Assembly: GCA_035443885.1 (NCBI GenBank)
Contig: DAOMNO010000001.1
Location: 277,631-341,630, forward strand
Source: DAOMNO01 sp035443885
GTDB taxonomy: Bacteria > Planctomycetota > Phycisphaerae > Phycisphaerales > SM1A02
DNA length: 64,000 nucleotides
Direction of reading: 5' to 3'
Part shown: piece by piece, positions 1-9,595 of the stretch
Numbering within the stretch: position 1 is the stretch's first letter
How the letters are laid out: every line of letters starts with the position of its first letter
Translations under genes and position numbers: made by a program
Notes under the pieces: model-generated
Databases searched by the model: none
What the model was told of the DNA's origin: nothing
The model's input: only the letters and a program-made list of their open reading frames with translations

Positions 1-2574
1 CAGTCCTTTCTCAGATATGACATGCTCAACCATGGAGCGAAGTAACGCCAACTCCTGGCGCATCAGATTGATTTGAGAATGTGCTTCATCAAGGCGCTGG
101 TACAGCGATGCAATCTCCGCGTCCTTCTCTTCGCGCAGTTCGCGCAGGGCTTCAACAACGATTCCCTCGAAGCCGATCACCGTCAGGCGCTTGTAACCGT
201 CCGGTCCTTCGGCAATCCATTCCGGGAAGACACTTTCCACTTCCTGTGCAATGAAACCGGTATAGGTCCCGGCCATGTCGCCCTGGGTGGATGGGTCAAT
301 CCACTGATAGGTCACACCGCGTAACGCAAGCAGATCATCCAGTGCGTGCTCGATTGTGTGGATGTTCTTTTTCAGCCGCGCATCAGAAGCAATGGTCCAT
401 GTATTGCTGGTCGGCTTCGCTGCGGAGTTCTGACTGAGCTGGAGCTGGAACACCGGTGCCAGGATACCAAGGCCGACATGACCACTGATGGCATCGACCA
501 CAAGCGCATTTCCATTGACACGTGTCCGAATGCCTGCCGTCAAATGAAGCTCCGTTGAAGATTGGAGCGATGTTAAACTCGTACTTAGTAAGTGCAGCGT
601 GTTGAAAGCACTGACGGTCAGGTGGTCCATGCTTTCAATCGTCAACGTACCAGAGCTTGGATATCGCACGCGATTGTTTTCAATTTCAACGACCGCTGAG
701 CCGGTGCCAACGGTAAGCCGAGTGCCGACGCGCGCCTCAGTATTGACATCTAGTGGAAACGCCGGATTCTCCGTACCGATGCCGACATTCCCATCAAAAT
801 AGTTTCTTCCACCCTGAAAATAACCCGCATATCCGTTTGCACTGTTCGTCCGACCATACACCCCATAGTTTGTGCCGCTGAGCGACGTTGCGTGACCGTA
901 CACGCCACGTCCGCTGCTGCTGCTGGTGTACGCCTGTACGCCATAGGTCGTGCCCGTTGATGTGGTGGCCTCCGCAAAAACACCGGTGCCGGATGTGCTT
1001 TCCGATCGACCGTACACACCAAAGTTGCCGCCGGTCGCACTCGTTGCTACCCCGCGAACGCCTGTGCCAATAACCGAAGCGGTTTGACCGAAGATGGCCG
1101 ACTGCGAACCTGCTGTCGCCGTGTGCTGCGCGCGAAGGCCGTATAGACCAGAAGCCGTTACAAGATCAAGCGGGAACTGTGGTGTCGTCGTACCGATCCC
1201 GACGCTGCCGGTGAAGTCCGCGTCTCCCGCGACCGAGAGCATGTTGCTCGGGTTCTGTGTTGCGATGCCTAGCTTGTTGCTGAAGTACCCGCGACCTGAG
1301 AAAAAGCCTGCAAAGCCGTCTGCACTGTCTGATCGTGCCCACAGGGCGCGATGCTCGCCCGTCTCGGACATCGCCCATGCAAAGATCGCTGTCGCATTCG
1401 TGCCGGTTGCTTCGCCGCGCACTGCGTTTTCATTCACGCTCACGGCGCGAATCGCTGTGCCCGAATTCGCGACGACTTGCAGACGGCTGGAAGGGGAAGC
1501 CGTTCCAATACCAACGCTGCCGGTGAAGTCGGCATCGCCGCTCACCGTGAGCATGTTCGAAGGACCCGTCGTGCCAATGCCGACGCTGCGCTGAAAATAG
1601 TTTCGGCTGCCTTCCGGACCGGTGAAAAAGCCCGCGAATCCAGTCGCGCTGTTGACTTGTCCGTAGATGCCGTAGGTCACTCCGGTTGCGGCCGACGCCT
1701 GCCCGAATACGCCGCGCCCAGCCGTACTGTCGCTTCGCCCGAACAGACCATACGTAAACCCGCTTGATGCGGTGGCAAGGCCATGCGCACCAAACCCGCT
1801 GGTGCTGGCCGTTTCAAAATACCCACCGTAGTTAGCACCTGTTCCTGCTGTATGAATGCCTTGCAAAGCACGCGTACCTGTGCTGGCAATCACATGCAAT
1901 GCGGATGTCGGGCTTGCCGTACCAATCCCGACGCGGTTCGTCGCAGGATTCACCACAAGCGTGCTGCTCGCAAGATTCAGGGTGCTGGCGAGTGTCCAGT
2001 TCCCCCCGGTGGGCGCATGCGCAATGCCAAGCGTGCCAGAAGAAATCTCGCTCGCGTTCAGCAGGGTCAATCCCGCACCCGAACCGGAAAATGAACCGGA
2101 GAACTGATTGCCTGTGTTACTCAGTGTCAGCGGGTTCGTGTACGTTCCGAGCAGCGCAGAATCCTGCACCGTCGCTACGTTCAGCGCACGAATCGAGTAC
2201 GGTGTGGGCACGATCGGCTGACGAGGCGAGAGCGTCGTGCCGTTGACCTCAATCTCAAGCCAGAGTTGTGTGCCGTCGAAGACACCCTTGCCGAAGGCAA
2301 GGTCGATCGTAAACCGTCCTTCCTGGTCAAATGCATCGAACCCGTTGGCGGTCAGTTCCGGCCCCTTTTGTTCACCGTCAATGACGGCGTTGAAGAGCCT
2401 GAATTTCAGGTTGACTGCCTCCGTAACCGGCTCATCGCCGCTCTTGAGTTGCCCCTGGTAGGTGAAGGCATTGTGGCTCGGCGTGTCGGCTCCTGCTCCA
2501 GTAGCCAGAAGCAGCAACGTCACAAGCATCGCGCAAATCGGCGCAACGAAATTGAGCAAACTGCTGGTACGCAT
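1..2574 (-). CDS. Secreted phage-fibre-like protein with C-terminal S74 chaperone domain (runs off the left edge)
   Basis: Reading the reverse strand from the ATG at 2574 gives an open frame to the window edge, so the C-terminus is missing. AGGAGG lies just upstream of the start. A hydrophobic signal segment (residues about 5-28) is followed by an N-terminal domain beginning FTYQGQL, which is shared with the proteins at 41837 and 45377. A long stalk follows, with repeated VGIGT..P and GVFG..S..TG..YG motifs typical of fibrous beta-structure. Near the edge, SDARLKKNI and a trailing coiled coil match the S74 intramolecular chaperone (endosialidase-type) family, which trimerises fibres and then cleaves itself off. 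Surface location and function are inferred; the target of the fibre is unknown. Confidence 0.85.
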   Translation of the reverse strand, partial: MRTSSLLNFVAPICAMLVTLLLLATGAGADTPSHNAFTYQGQLKSGDEPVTEAVNLKFRLFNAVIDGEQKGPELTANGFDAFDQEGRFTIDLAFGKGVFDGTQLWLEIEVNGTTLSPRQPIVPTPYSIRALNVATVQDSALLGTYTNPLTLSNTGNQFSGSFSGSGAGLTLLNASEISSGTLGIAHAPTGGNWTLASTLNLASSTLVVNPATNRVGIGTASPTSALHVIASTGTRALQGIHTAGTGANYGGYFETASTSGFGAHGLATASSGFTYGLFGRSDSTAGRGVFGQASAATGVTYGIYGQVNSATGFAGFFTGPEGSRNYFQRSVGIGTTGPSNMLTVSGDADFTGSVGIGTASPSSRLQVVANSGTAIRAVSVNENAVRGEATGTNATAIFAWAMSETGEHRALWARSDSADGFAGFFSGRGYFSNKLGIATQNPSNMLSVAGDADFTGSVGIGTTTPQFPLDLVTASGLYGLRAQHTATAGSQSAIFGQTASVIGTGVRGVATSATGGNFGVYGRSESTSGTGVFAEATTSTGTTYGVQAYTSSSSGRGVYGHATSLSGTNYGVYGRTNSANGYAGYFQGGRNYFDGNVGIGTENPAFPLDVNTEARVGTRLTVGTGSAVVEIENNRVRYPSSGTLTIESMDHLTVSAFNTLHLLSTSLTSLQSSTELHLTAGIRTRVNGNALVVDAISGHVGLGILAPVFQLQLSQNSAAKPTSNTWTIASDARLKKNIHTIEHALDDLLALRGVTYQWIDPSTQGDMAGTYTGFIAQEVESVFPEWIAEGPDGYKRLTVIGFEGIVVEALRELREEKDAEIASLYQRLDEAHSQINLMRQELALLRSMVEHVISEKGL

Positions 2575-2830
2575 CAATCCTCCTCATCCCGGTTGTCTGG
2601 CTAGAACACGATCTCAACGTAAGCCTGACGAAGGAAGATGATGAATCACACCCGCGCACAAGCTGCCAGAACATCTGAACTGGCGAGAATCGTGAATCCG
2701 AGGCACAGGCCAAAGTACAGGCTGGCCTATCCTCAATCAAGCAAAATCCTGGCTTTCACCTACCATTTCTCAAAGTTCCGCGGATACAGGCCTCAAATCG
2801 TCTTGAGTACACTCACGCATCGAGAAGCGC

Positions 2831-4228
2831 ATGGTTCGAGATCGAGTTGAAACCGTCGCAGAATGGCTCAAGCGGGTCATCACCAAACCGCGTAGCGAAC
2901 TCACGCGCTGGCAGGCTGCTGTGCGCTACGGCTATGACCTCTTTCGTTACGGTGCGAAGCAGCTCCACGAAGACCGTGCTTCGCAGATGGCCGCGGCGCT
3001 CACCTTTCGTACACTCTTCGCCATCTTCCCCATGGCGGTCGTCACCACCGTCATCTTCAAGGGGTTGAAAGGTACGGAACATTTTGAAAGCCTCGTTGGC
3101 GGCGTGATCGACGCAGCAGGCCTGGCCAGTGTGCAGGTTACACCCGTCGATGGTGTAGAACTCGCAGGTGAAGAATCCGTCTCGCTGGGCGTCTGGCTCC
3201 AGCAACTCATCGCGCAAGCAGCACAGATTGATCTTGGCACGCTCGGTTGGGTCGGCTTTGCCGTGCTCATCTACGCAGCGATCGCCATGATGGTTACCAT
3301 TGAAGAGGCATGCAATGTTGTGTATCGCGCGCCGCAGGGGCGATCGTGGCTGCGCCGTGTGCCGGTGTATTGGACGGTGCTCACCATCAGTCCCGCTGCG
3401 GTCGGCTTGCTGTTATATCTCGATGCGCAGGTGGCGCAGTGGTTCACTACTGTTGATCTGTGGCCTTGGCTGCTCAACGTGTTCCGTATGTTCTGGAGCA
3501 TCGGCATCCTCTGGCTGCTGCTCTTCTGCATCTACATCCTCGTGCCAAACACACAGGTTGCATGGCGCGCCGCCGCAGCGGGTTCATTCATCGCAGCGCT
3601 CGGCGTGCTGATCGGGAAAGAAATTCTCGGCGAGTATGTCGCCCGATTTCTCTCCTTCCGCTATCTCTTCGGTTCGCTTGGTTTCGTTCCCGTCTTCATG
3701 TTCTGGCTGTATCTCATGTGGCACGTCGCCCTCTTCGGCCTTGAAGTGAGCGCGACACTGCAAATGGTGGGCGGGCGGCGAATCGACGAGCTGGAACGCA
3801 AAGCATCTCAACATGCCGTGTTCGATCCATCATCCGTCGTCATGGTGATGGAAGTGATTGCTGAGAACTTCACGCAAGGCCGCCGCTCCAACCTGCGGCA
3901 TGTTTCGCAAGCTACCGGCATACCGGAATCGACTATCGCACAGATGGTCGAGCCGCTGCTCAAAGCTGGGCTGGTCCATCGGCTCGATGGCGACGAAAAT
4001 GGCCTCACGCTGGCGAAACCTCCAGACACCATCACCGCGGCCGAACTGCTGGATATCGGCTTCAGCCTGACTGCCGGGCAGGATCGGTCGGCTCAGTCGA
4101 GCTTGGTCCGTCAGCTCCGCCGCGTTCAGCAGGATGAGGCTTCCAAGTCCACACTCGCCTCGCTGGTGGCAGCCCGACTGAACCTCTCGGGCGGAGAAGA
4201 TCAAGATTCCCACCAGAATGGCCGATAA
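2831..4228 (+). CDS. YihY/virulence factor BrkB family membrane protein
   Basis: This 465-residue inner-membrane protein fits the YihY/BrkB family in length plus a C-terminal extension. An N-terminal amphipathic region (about 1-45) leads to the family signature around residues 50-75 (DRASQMAAALTFRTLFAIFP). About five or six hydrophobic helices follow to residue 315, including the W.G..L...P region. The last 150 residues are soluble and resemble a winged-helix-like segment (RHVSQATGIPESTIAQMVEPLLKAG), common in YihY homologues from this phylum. The ATG has GAGAAG upstream. Family members are called putative transporters or ribonuclease BN-like, but the nuclease label was an early misassignment; true function is unknown. 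Confidence 0.88.
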   Translation: MVRDRVETVAEWLKRVITKPRSELTRWQAAVRYGYDLFRYGAKQLHEDRASQMAAALTFRTLFAIFPMAVVTTVIFKGLKGTEHFESLVGGVIDAAGLASVQVTPVDGVELAGEESVSLGVWLQQLIAQAAQIDLGTLGWVGFAVLIYAAIAMMVTIEEACNVVYRAPQGRSWLRRVPVYWTVLTISPAAVGLLLYLDAQVAQWFTTVDLWPWLLNVFRMFWSIGILWLLLFCIYILVPNTQVAWRAAAAGSFIAALGVLIGKEILGEYVARFLSFRYLFGSLGFVPVFMFWLYLMWHVALFGLEVSATLQMVGGRRIDELERKASQHAVFDPSSVVMVMEVIAENFTQGRRSNLRHVSQATGIPESTIAQMVEPLLKAGLVHRLDGDENGLTLAKPPDTITAAELLDIGFSLTAGQDRSAQSSLVRQLRRVQQDEASKSTLASLVAARLNLSGGEDQDSHQNGR

Positions 4229-4281
4229 CTCTTCTGGTTCCGCGTCCCGATTCATCGTGTCGCGGCCCTCGGAGACCTGCC

Positions 4282-4737
4282 ATGACTGCACCTCTGACGA
4301 ACTGGACCGGGGCAGAGCGCGAGCCGATCGGCATACCTGCGCCAACGGATGAGCATCGAAACGAAGCGCGATTGCTCAGCGTCTCACCAAAGACCGCTGC
4401 CGCTTCGGGTCACCATCGGCTGCGATTGACGCCGCGCGATGATGGCGCAACAACACAGCATGAAGCAGGCCTCACCGAGTGGCTTGAGCGTGCCGGTGAA
4501 CTGCATGATCTGATCACCTCAAAGCTCGGAGCCTTGGCCCCTGCTGATGCTGCGCCGAAAATGCTTGCTGATCTGCACGAGCACTTGCGGGTCGGCGCGA
4601 ACATGCTCAAAGCCTTGCAAACACAGTTTGCCCACGCCGAGCGGCTGATTGAGGAACTCGACCATCGCCAGGCTGCGGGTGAAGCAATCATCGCGCGCCT
4701 CAAAGCGGAAAGCGGCGGGCTGCGGTTGTCGGAGTGA
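4282..4737 (+). CDS. Hypothetical protein with C-terminal coiled coil
   Basis: This 151-residue protein is not recognised as a known family. It has no signal peptide or membrane segment. Residues 1-65 are polar and probably disordered. Residues 65-150 are helical and rich in Leu, Ala and Glu (LHEHLRVGANMLKALQTQFA), as in a short coiled coil. GGAG lies seven bases before the ATG, which supports the start. It sits 53 bases after the yihY-like gene and just before the transporter, so it may be co-transcribed with them. It is a real gene judging by its clean start and codon pattern; the function is unknown. Confidence 0.65.
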   Translation: MTAPLTNWTGAEREPIGIPAPTDEHRNEARLLSVSPKTAAASGHHRLRLTPRDDGATTQHEAGLTEWLERAGELHDLITSKLGALAPADAAPKMLADLHEHLRVGANMLKALQTQFAHAERLIEELDHRQAAGEAIIARLKAESGGLRLSE

Positions 4738-4812
4738 AGCCCACGGTCTTGTTGAACATCACGGCCTCGGCGATGATGCCGCGCTATCCGCATGATCGAC
4801 GCGGAGCGTCGC

Positions 4813-6057
4813 ATGACCGATCTCACCGTACTCGCCATCTTCGCGCTCGTTTATCTGGGCATGATCCTCGGTCGGCTGCCGGGGCTTGCACTCGATCGCA
4901 CGGGCGTTGCGCTGCTGGGCGCGATCGCATTGCTTGCGCTCGGCCGCGTTTCGCTTGATGAAGCATGGACTGCAATCGACGTGCCGACCATCGCGCTGCT
5001 GCTCGGCCTTATGGTTGTCTCCGCTCAGTTTCGCCTCGGCGGCTTCTACACAGCGGTTACGGCGAAACTCGCGCTGGCGGATGTTTCCCCTCGCGTACTG
5101 CTCGCGTTGCTCATCATCGTCTCCGGCGCGCTCTCGGCAGTGCTGGCCAACGACATCGTCTGCCTGGCCATGACACCCGTGCTCATCGACGGCTGCATTC
5201 GCCGCAGGCTCAATCCCGTACCGTTCCTGCTTGCACTCGCCTGCGCTGCGAACATCGGCTCCGCTGCCACACTGATCGGCAACCCGCAGAACATGCTCAT
5301 CGGTCAGACGCTGAACCTCTCGTTCGCAGGCTATCTGCTTGAGGCCATCGTGCCCGCAACGCTCGGCTGCGGCGCGATCTGGCTTGTCATCACGTGGCAG
5401 ATGCGCCGCGAAGGCGCGTGGACGCTTGATGGCTCGCCATCTCAGAAACACCACATCGAAGCGCAGCCGTTTGATGCTTATCAATCGGCGAAGGCCATCG
5501 CCGTGGTGCTGTTCATCATGGTCGCGTTTCTCTTCACCGAGTGGCCTCGCGATATCGTCGCGCTCGGTGCTGCGGGTGTGCTGCTGCTGAGCCGCAGAAT
5601 GCACTCGCGCGCCATGCTGGGCCTCGTCGATTGGCAGTTGCTCATTCTCTTCATCGGCTTGTTCGTGGTGAATCACGCCTTCGCAAGCACCGGCATGCTC
5701 GACACGCTCGCCGCTTCACTTCGCAACGCAGGTGTTGACCCTGCGCAACCCGGCTGGCTGTTCGCCATCACAGCCGTCCTCTCGAATCTCGTCTCCAATG
5801 TCCCCGCCGTCATGCTCCTGCTGCCCTTTGCGGAGCACCCCATGGCAGGCACCGTTCTGGCTGTATCCAGCACGCTTGCGGGTAATCTCATCATTGTCGG
5901 CTCAATCGCCAACATCATCGTGGTTGATCTCGCCGCCCGGCAGGGCATCACGATCAACTGGAAGAGACACGCCCGCACGGGCATGCCCATCACAATCATC
6001 AGCTTGGTCATCGCTGCGTTCTGGTTGTGGCTATGGGCCGCAATGAGCGGGTCGTAA
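4813..6057 (+). CDS. SLC13/ArsB-NhaD superfamily anion transporter
   Basis: This 414-residue integral membrane protein has about ten to eleven hydrophobic helices. It carries hallmarks of the ion transporter (IT) superfamily: an early ALLGAIALLALG segment, LSAVLANDIVCLAMTPVLI (the ANDI/ANNV-like loop), AANIGSAATLIGNPQNMLIG, and a second half-repeat with LSNLVSNVPAVMLLLP and AGNLIIVGSIANIIV. The two hairpin repeats indicate the inverted-repeat fold of CitM, ArsB and NhaD relatives. The substrate could be a di- or tricarboxylate, arsenite or Na+/H+ and cannot be told from sequence alone. The start at 4813 was chosen over 4792 because GGAG lies six bases before it. It ends two bases from the convergent M14 peptidase. 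Confidence 0.85.
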   Translation: MTDLTVLAIFALVYLGMILGRLPGLALDRTGVALLGAIALLALGRVSLDEAWTAIDVPTIALLLGLMVVSAQFRLGGFYTAVTAKLALADVSPRVLLALLIIVSGALSAVLANDIVCLAMTPVLIDGCIRRRLNPVPFLLALACAANIGSAATLIGNPQNMLIGQTLNLSFAGYLLEAIVPATLGCGAIWLVITWQMRREGAWTLDGSPSQKHHIEAQPFDAYQSAKAIAVVLFIMVAFLFTEWPRDIVALGAAGVLLLSRRMHSRAMLGLVDWQLLILFIGLFVVNHAFASTGMLDTLAASLRNAGVDPAQPGWLFAITAVLSNLVSNVPAVMLLLPFAEHPMAGTVLAVSSTLAGNLIIVGSIANIIVVDLAARQGITINWKRHARTGMPITIISLVIAAFWLWLWAAMSGS

Positions 6058-6058
6058 G

Positions 6059-7651
6059 TTATTCCGCTAGCCACGGCACGCGAACGACCGGAAAATCTTT
6101 CCCTTCAGCGATGGCATCTCCCAAGATGCCCCACGTGAGCACGCCGTCCTCGGATTGTGGCTCCAGCAGATACACCGCAAGCGTGCCAAGCGGCTGCGCC
6201 GTGCGCACCAGCACGCTTCCGGCTGGAACCGTTGTCTTTTCCAGACGCGCTTCCCCATCCGCCTGCATTGTGCCCGGCCCGTAGTACGACGCTTCACCCT
6301 GCTGCATGTGCGTGATGGTGTATCTCTGCACAGGCGCATCCATTGCCCCATCCAGCGTTTCCATCTTAATCCCATGCGCGCGGAGCAGTTCGATCACCGC
6401 ATCCAGGTCAGGCGGCACGATGTACCCCGCAGGACGACTCACGCTCAACGTCGGCTCAAAGCGACCAAGATGCACGACATGATGATCCTGCGGCTCACCC
6501 GTCGGGCGCAGTCTGCCCCGCTCGCTCTGTTCAAGGGCATATCCCAGCACCGCGACCGGCTGCTCGAACGCGGCGATCCGATGACGAATGCCCACCACAT
6601 CACTCGGCGATGGATGCCTCCCTCGCTCAACCACTTCGCGCCTTGCGCGAGTGCGGATCTCGCACAGTTCAGCGTGATGCGCTGATGCAAAGTCAAGTAT
6701 CTCGCGGACGAATGCGTGGGTGGCCATCGCGCGCTCGCGAAACGGCGCGTGTGAATACGCTTCACTCAGGACGCTCATCTGGCCACGCAATCCCTGATAG
6801 TTCGCACCGAAACGAGGCAGGGGCGAATACGTGGCCCACGTCGTGTGATCGCGGTTGAAGTTGCCGTAGTACCACATGTCGTAACCCGTCGTCTCCTTCA
6901 CGCGAGCGGTAACATGAGGCAGAATCCGATCGCGCACGAACGCAATCGGGGCAGCGTGGCCGGACGGGTTCAAAGGCGAGTCATACGTCAGCAGGTATCG
7001 ATGGCGCGAACCGTTCGTTGTGTGCAGGTCAATCGTCAGTTCGGGGTCGAGTTGATTGAGGAATGACACGAGCGAGCGGCTTTCCGGCGCGCGAAGCGCG
7101 ATGTAATCGCGATTGAGGTCAATGCCCTGCGCGTTCTGGCGAATGCCCACGCGCGCCGGGCCGATCTGGCCGGGACGGTTCTTCTCCACATCATCAAACC
7201 GGTCGTTGCCATCTGCGTTGTAGTTCGGCGCGAAAACCAGAATCAGGTTTTCAAGCAATGGATGCCGCTCGCCGCCCGTCGCGCCGATCTCGCGAGCGAG
7301 CATCAACGCCACTTCTTTTCCTTCCACCTCGCCCGCGTGAATGTTCGCCAGCACGAAGACAATCGCCTTACCTTCGCGATCCGCAAGCAACCTCGCTTCC
7401 GCTGCATTCTCGACAGGCGGGTCGGACAGAAACAGCAGCGGAATCTCCCGATCCTCAACCGTCCGCCCCATCTCGCCAACTCGCATCAGCGGCGAGCGAT
7501 GCCGAAGTCTGGCAATCAGTTCCAGCACCTCATCGCTCGACGCAGTGGCCGTGAAGTCGCTTTGCTCAGCAACGGTCAGCAGCGCGGGATCGACATCGGG
7601 CGGCGTCATCATGAGGAACAGTATCGCAGCAAGTAAGGGCGGCGTGAACAT
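6059..7651 (-). CDS. Secreted M14-family zinc carboxypeptidase
   Basis: This 530-residue protein starts with a short hydrophobic signal peptide (FTPPLLAAILFLMM). GGAGG five bases before the ATG at 7651 fixes the start. The zinc site of family M14 is visible: HAGEVEGKE supplies the first His and Glu, and DLHTTNGSRHRY supplies the third ligand His. SVLSEAYSHAPF carries the likely catalytic Glu. The N-R-DY segment (LNRDYIALRAPE) matches substrate-binding Arg/Asn positions of the family. It is probably exported and trims peptides from C-termini, although some members cleave other amide bonds. The upstream sulfotransferase gene is on the same strand, 57 bases away. Confidence 0.88.
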   Translation of the reverse strand: MFTPPLLAAILFLMMTPPDVDPALLTVAEQSDFTATASSDEVLELIARLRHRSPLMRVGEMGRTVEDREIPLLFLSDPPVENAAEARLLADREGKAIVFVLANIHAGEVEGKEVALMLAREIGATGGERHPLLENLILVFAPNYNADGNDRFDDVEKNRPGQIGPARVGIRQNAQGIDLNRDYIALRAPESRSLVSFLNQLDPELTIDLHTTNGSRHRYLLTYDSPLNPSGHAAPIAFVRDRILPHVTARVKETTGYDMWYYGNFNRDHTTWATYSPLPRFGANYQGLRGQMSVLSEAYSHAPFRERAMATHAFVREILDFASAHHAELCEIRTRARREVVERGRHPSPSDVVGIRHRIAAFEQPVAVLGYALEQSERGRLRPTGEPQDHHVVHLGRFEPTLSVSRPAGYIVPPDLDAVIELLRAHGIKMETLDGAMDAPVQRYTITHMQQGEASYYGPGTMQADGEARLEKTTVPAGSVLVRTAQPLGTLAVYLLEPQSEDGVLTWGILGDAIAEGKDFPVVRVPWLAE

Positions 7652-7708
7652 GGCATCCTCCGCAGAGTTGCGCACAGCCTACCATCGCGTGCCCAATCAA
7701 ATGACTCC

Positions 7709-8299
7709 TCAACGGCTCCGGTGGCGATACAGCAATGGTTCCACCGCCCCCGCCATCGCGTTCACATCCAGCCCCCCGCCGAGAAAATCACTGATCGCGT
7801 GACTCATCGCAAGCGGCTCTTTCACAAGCTCTGCGTATGGCACATTCATCACACGGAAACATGGCCTCTCGCGGAGCCAGCTTTTCACTCTCGCAACCTG
7901 CCCCGCATACGTCTGCGCCAGTTGAGCCTCGCCCAGCCCACCCCCGGTCTTGCCGCTGCGTTCAAGCATCGCAGCCTGTGATCGCACAACTTCCGCAAGA
8001 TCGCGCTGCATGAACAGCACACGATAATCGCGGTCCACGGGCAGCTCCGTCAGCAGCAGGTGGATGATCTTCACCGCTTTGCCCGCTGCGCCGCGAAGCC
8101 ACTGCTGATCTGCCCGCAGTTGCTTGACCGGCTCAAACTCGAAGTAGCCTCGCGGGTTGCTCGCATCGGGCACGCGCTGTTCATCAGTGATTGCGGGCAT
8201 GCCTCCCGCGTGCAGCATCTGCATCGCAAGGCTCGTGCCGGAACGAGGTACGCCTGAAACGACCGTGATGAAATTGCGTGGTGAGACAGTCATCCGCAT
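7709..8299 (-). CDS. Sulfotransferase family protein
   Basis: This protein of about 196 residues begins with a PAPS-binding P-loop of the sulfotransferase fold (VSGVPRSGTSLAMQMLHAGG). The second signature region appears in YRVLFMQRDLAEVVRSQAAML, where the Arg and Ser contact the 3'-phosphate of PAPS. It would move a sulfuryl group onto an unknown acceptor such as a glycan or lipid. The frame stays open upstream into the PEP-CTERM gene. The terminator at 8343-8373 lies before the family motif, so a start at 8299 (or 8293, 8314) is preferred. At this length it is a short member of the family. Confidence 0.8.
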   Translation of the reverse strand: MRMTVSPRNFITVVSGVPRSGTSLAMQMLHAGGMPAITDEQRVPDASNPRGYFEFEPVKQLRADQQWLRGAAGKAVKIIHLLLTELPVDRDYRVLFMQRDLAEVVRSQAAMLERSGKTGGGLGEAQLAQTYAGQVARVKSWLRERPCFRVMNVPYAELVKEPLAMSHAISDFLGGGLDVNAMAGAVEPLLYRHRSR

Positions 8300-8342
8300 G
8301 GAACCTATCGGCATTTGGCCCGCCATGCGCATGATGAAAGAC

Positions 8343-8373
8343 AAAGCCCCCCGATCAGAGATCAGGGGGCTTT
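8343..8373 (-). terminator. Rho-independent terminator of the PEP-CTERM gene
   Basis: An AAAGCCCCC arm and its GGGGGCTTT partner flank GATC-AGA-GATC, giving a 14-base stem with one mismatch. On the minus strand it lies about 33 bases after the stop of the gene at 8406-9116 and is followed by a T-rich stretch (CTTTGTCTTTC). It separates that gene from the sulfotransferase. Confidence 0.8.
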
Positions 8374-8405
8374 GGTTGAGTCGAAACGAACTCGCAGAGG
8401 CGAGA

Positions 8406-9116
8406 TTACGCGCGACGACGGCGAGCGCCAGCGAGGCCGGCGAGGCCGAGGAGGGCGAGAGCGCCCGGAGCGGGAATCTCGTTCGCCGTGAAGTAGAGCG
8501 AGAACTGACGCAGAGCGCCGGTGTCGCCACCTGCGAAATCCTGCGCCCACAAGCGCCACGTGCCGACGAGGGCCATGCCGTTGAACTGGGCGAGGTTGCT
8601 GTTGCCGCCGAAGCCTTCGAAGGCAATGTCGTCAGCGCGCCATGAGCCGGTTACGTTGGTCGTGCCGGGTGCCGCGGGACCGACGCCGCCACGCGCAGCG
8701 ATGTTGTAGGTTCCGTTCGCGCTGTCATCGAAGATCATTTCTGTCAGCGTCGTGTTGTTGCCAAAGTTGTCGTTGCTGTAACCGAAGGTGCTGGTGGGCA
8801 GGATACGGCCGGGACGGTTGATCAGATAGATGGTCTGACCGCTCTCGACGTGCTCCAGCCAAATGCGGACGTCACCCTGCCACGTGTGGGTGGCGATGAT
8901 GCCGACGTTGAGGTCCTTGATGATGTAGTTCGGCTCATTGGTGGTGAGCTGAAGGAAGACCGGCTGACCGCCAACATCGGTGCCAGTACCATCGGGGATG
9001 GCGAGGTTGTTGCCGCCGTTGGTGTAGCTGAAACCGGTGCCTGCCTGAGCGAGGCCGCACAGACCCGCGACAGCAGCAGCGCCGATCAGCGCCTTAATCT
9101 GAAGTCCTGCTTTCAT
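8406..9116 (-). CDS. Secreted P-domain protein with PEP-CTERM-like sorting tail
   Basis: This 236-residue protein has an N-terminal signal peptide (KALIGAAAVAGLCGLAQA). Residues about 45-200 resemble the proprotein convertase P-domain (Homo B), with DLNVGIIATHTWQGDVRIWLEH and a WRLWAQDFAGGDTGALRQFSL ending. The C-terminus is IPAPGALALLGLAGLAGARRRRA: a Pro-containing motif, a hydrophobic helix and an Arg cluster. This is the PEP-CTERM arrangement processed by exosortase. The protein is therefore expected to pass the membrane and be anchored or released at the cell surface. GGAAGGGA eight bases before the ATG supports the start. No protease catalytic domain is fused to the P-domain, so the role may be structural or adhesive. 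Confidence 0.85.
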   Translation of the reverse strand: MKAGLQIKALIGAAAVAGLCGLAQAGTGFSYTNGGNNLAIPDGTGTDVGGQPVFLQLTTNEPNYIIKDLNVGIIATHTWQGDVRIWLEHVESGQTIYLINRPGRILPTSTFGYSNDNFGNNTTLTEMIFDDSANGTYNIAARGGVGPAAPGTTNVTGSWRADDIAFEGFGGNSNLAQFNGMALVGTWRLWAQDFAGGDTGALRQFSLYFTANEIPAPGALALLGLAGLAGARRRRA

Positions 9117-9436
9117 TTCGAGTATCCCTTCCTAATAACGCGCACGAGTTTGAGACTGTTCTGCGCGACGCAGCACATGCTGCATCTGATTGCGCTTCAC
9201 CTGTGTCTCGCGCTCATGATGCCTGAATCAAAATCTGACGATCGGCTCTTACGCCGCGCGCAGGCTCTCTCTGTGAATACCCGCCAGCAATCGACGTTTC
9301 AATGACGTAAACGTCTTTGCGAACGGCGGTTCAACGCAGTTAGAATACTCGATGCGTATGAAATTGCAACAAGATTTTGCATCTTCCGCACACGGACCGG
9401 CTCGAAACTTCGTACCCCCCCCCGAACGATGTGAAA
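9117..9436. other. Intergenic region with a 9-base C tract
   Basis: About 320 bases lie between the divergent PEP-CTERM gene and the next plus-strand genes. It should hold the promoter of the PEP-CTERM gene near its left end. A run of nine C lies at 9415-9423. No convincing promoter could be placed around the tract, and no RNA gene was seen. Confidence 0.5.
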
Positions 9437-9580
9437 ATGGATAACCCCGCTGATGCGTATGGCCAGTTTCGACCCCCGTCGGACGGCTGGCAACCCCATT
9501 TGGAACCGGAGGCGAATCCCATTGACATGAAAGAGATGACGGGAACACCCCCTGGGCAAGAGAAGCCGATGGGAGAATAG
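9437..9580 (+). CDS. Possible small Pro-rich protein
   Basis: This 47-codon frame (MDNPADAYGQFRPPSDGW...) lies 15 bases upstream of the acetyltransferase. It is polar and Pro-rich, with no hydrophobic segment and no recognisable family. It has no clear ribosome binding site, and the opposite strand is also open here, so coding status is doubtful. If real, it may be the first gene of a two-gene unit with the acetyltransferase. Confidence 0.3.
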   Translation: MDNPADAYGQFRPPSDGWQPHLEPEANPIDMKEMTGTPPGQEKPMGE

Positions 9581-9595
9581 CCGCTGGAGCCGCCC

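Noticed and set aside
4759..5676. Minus-strand open frame of 305 codons
   Set aside because: It is antisense to the membrane transporter and His/Arg/Gln-rich, a typical shadow of a hydrophobic gene.
9415..9432. Poly-C tract considered as a third poly-G promoter (minus strand TTCACA, 16 bases, TACGAA)
   Set aside because: The -10 match is only three of six and the next gene start is 300 bases away, unlike the clear pair near 27.8 and 30.0 kb.
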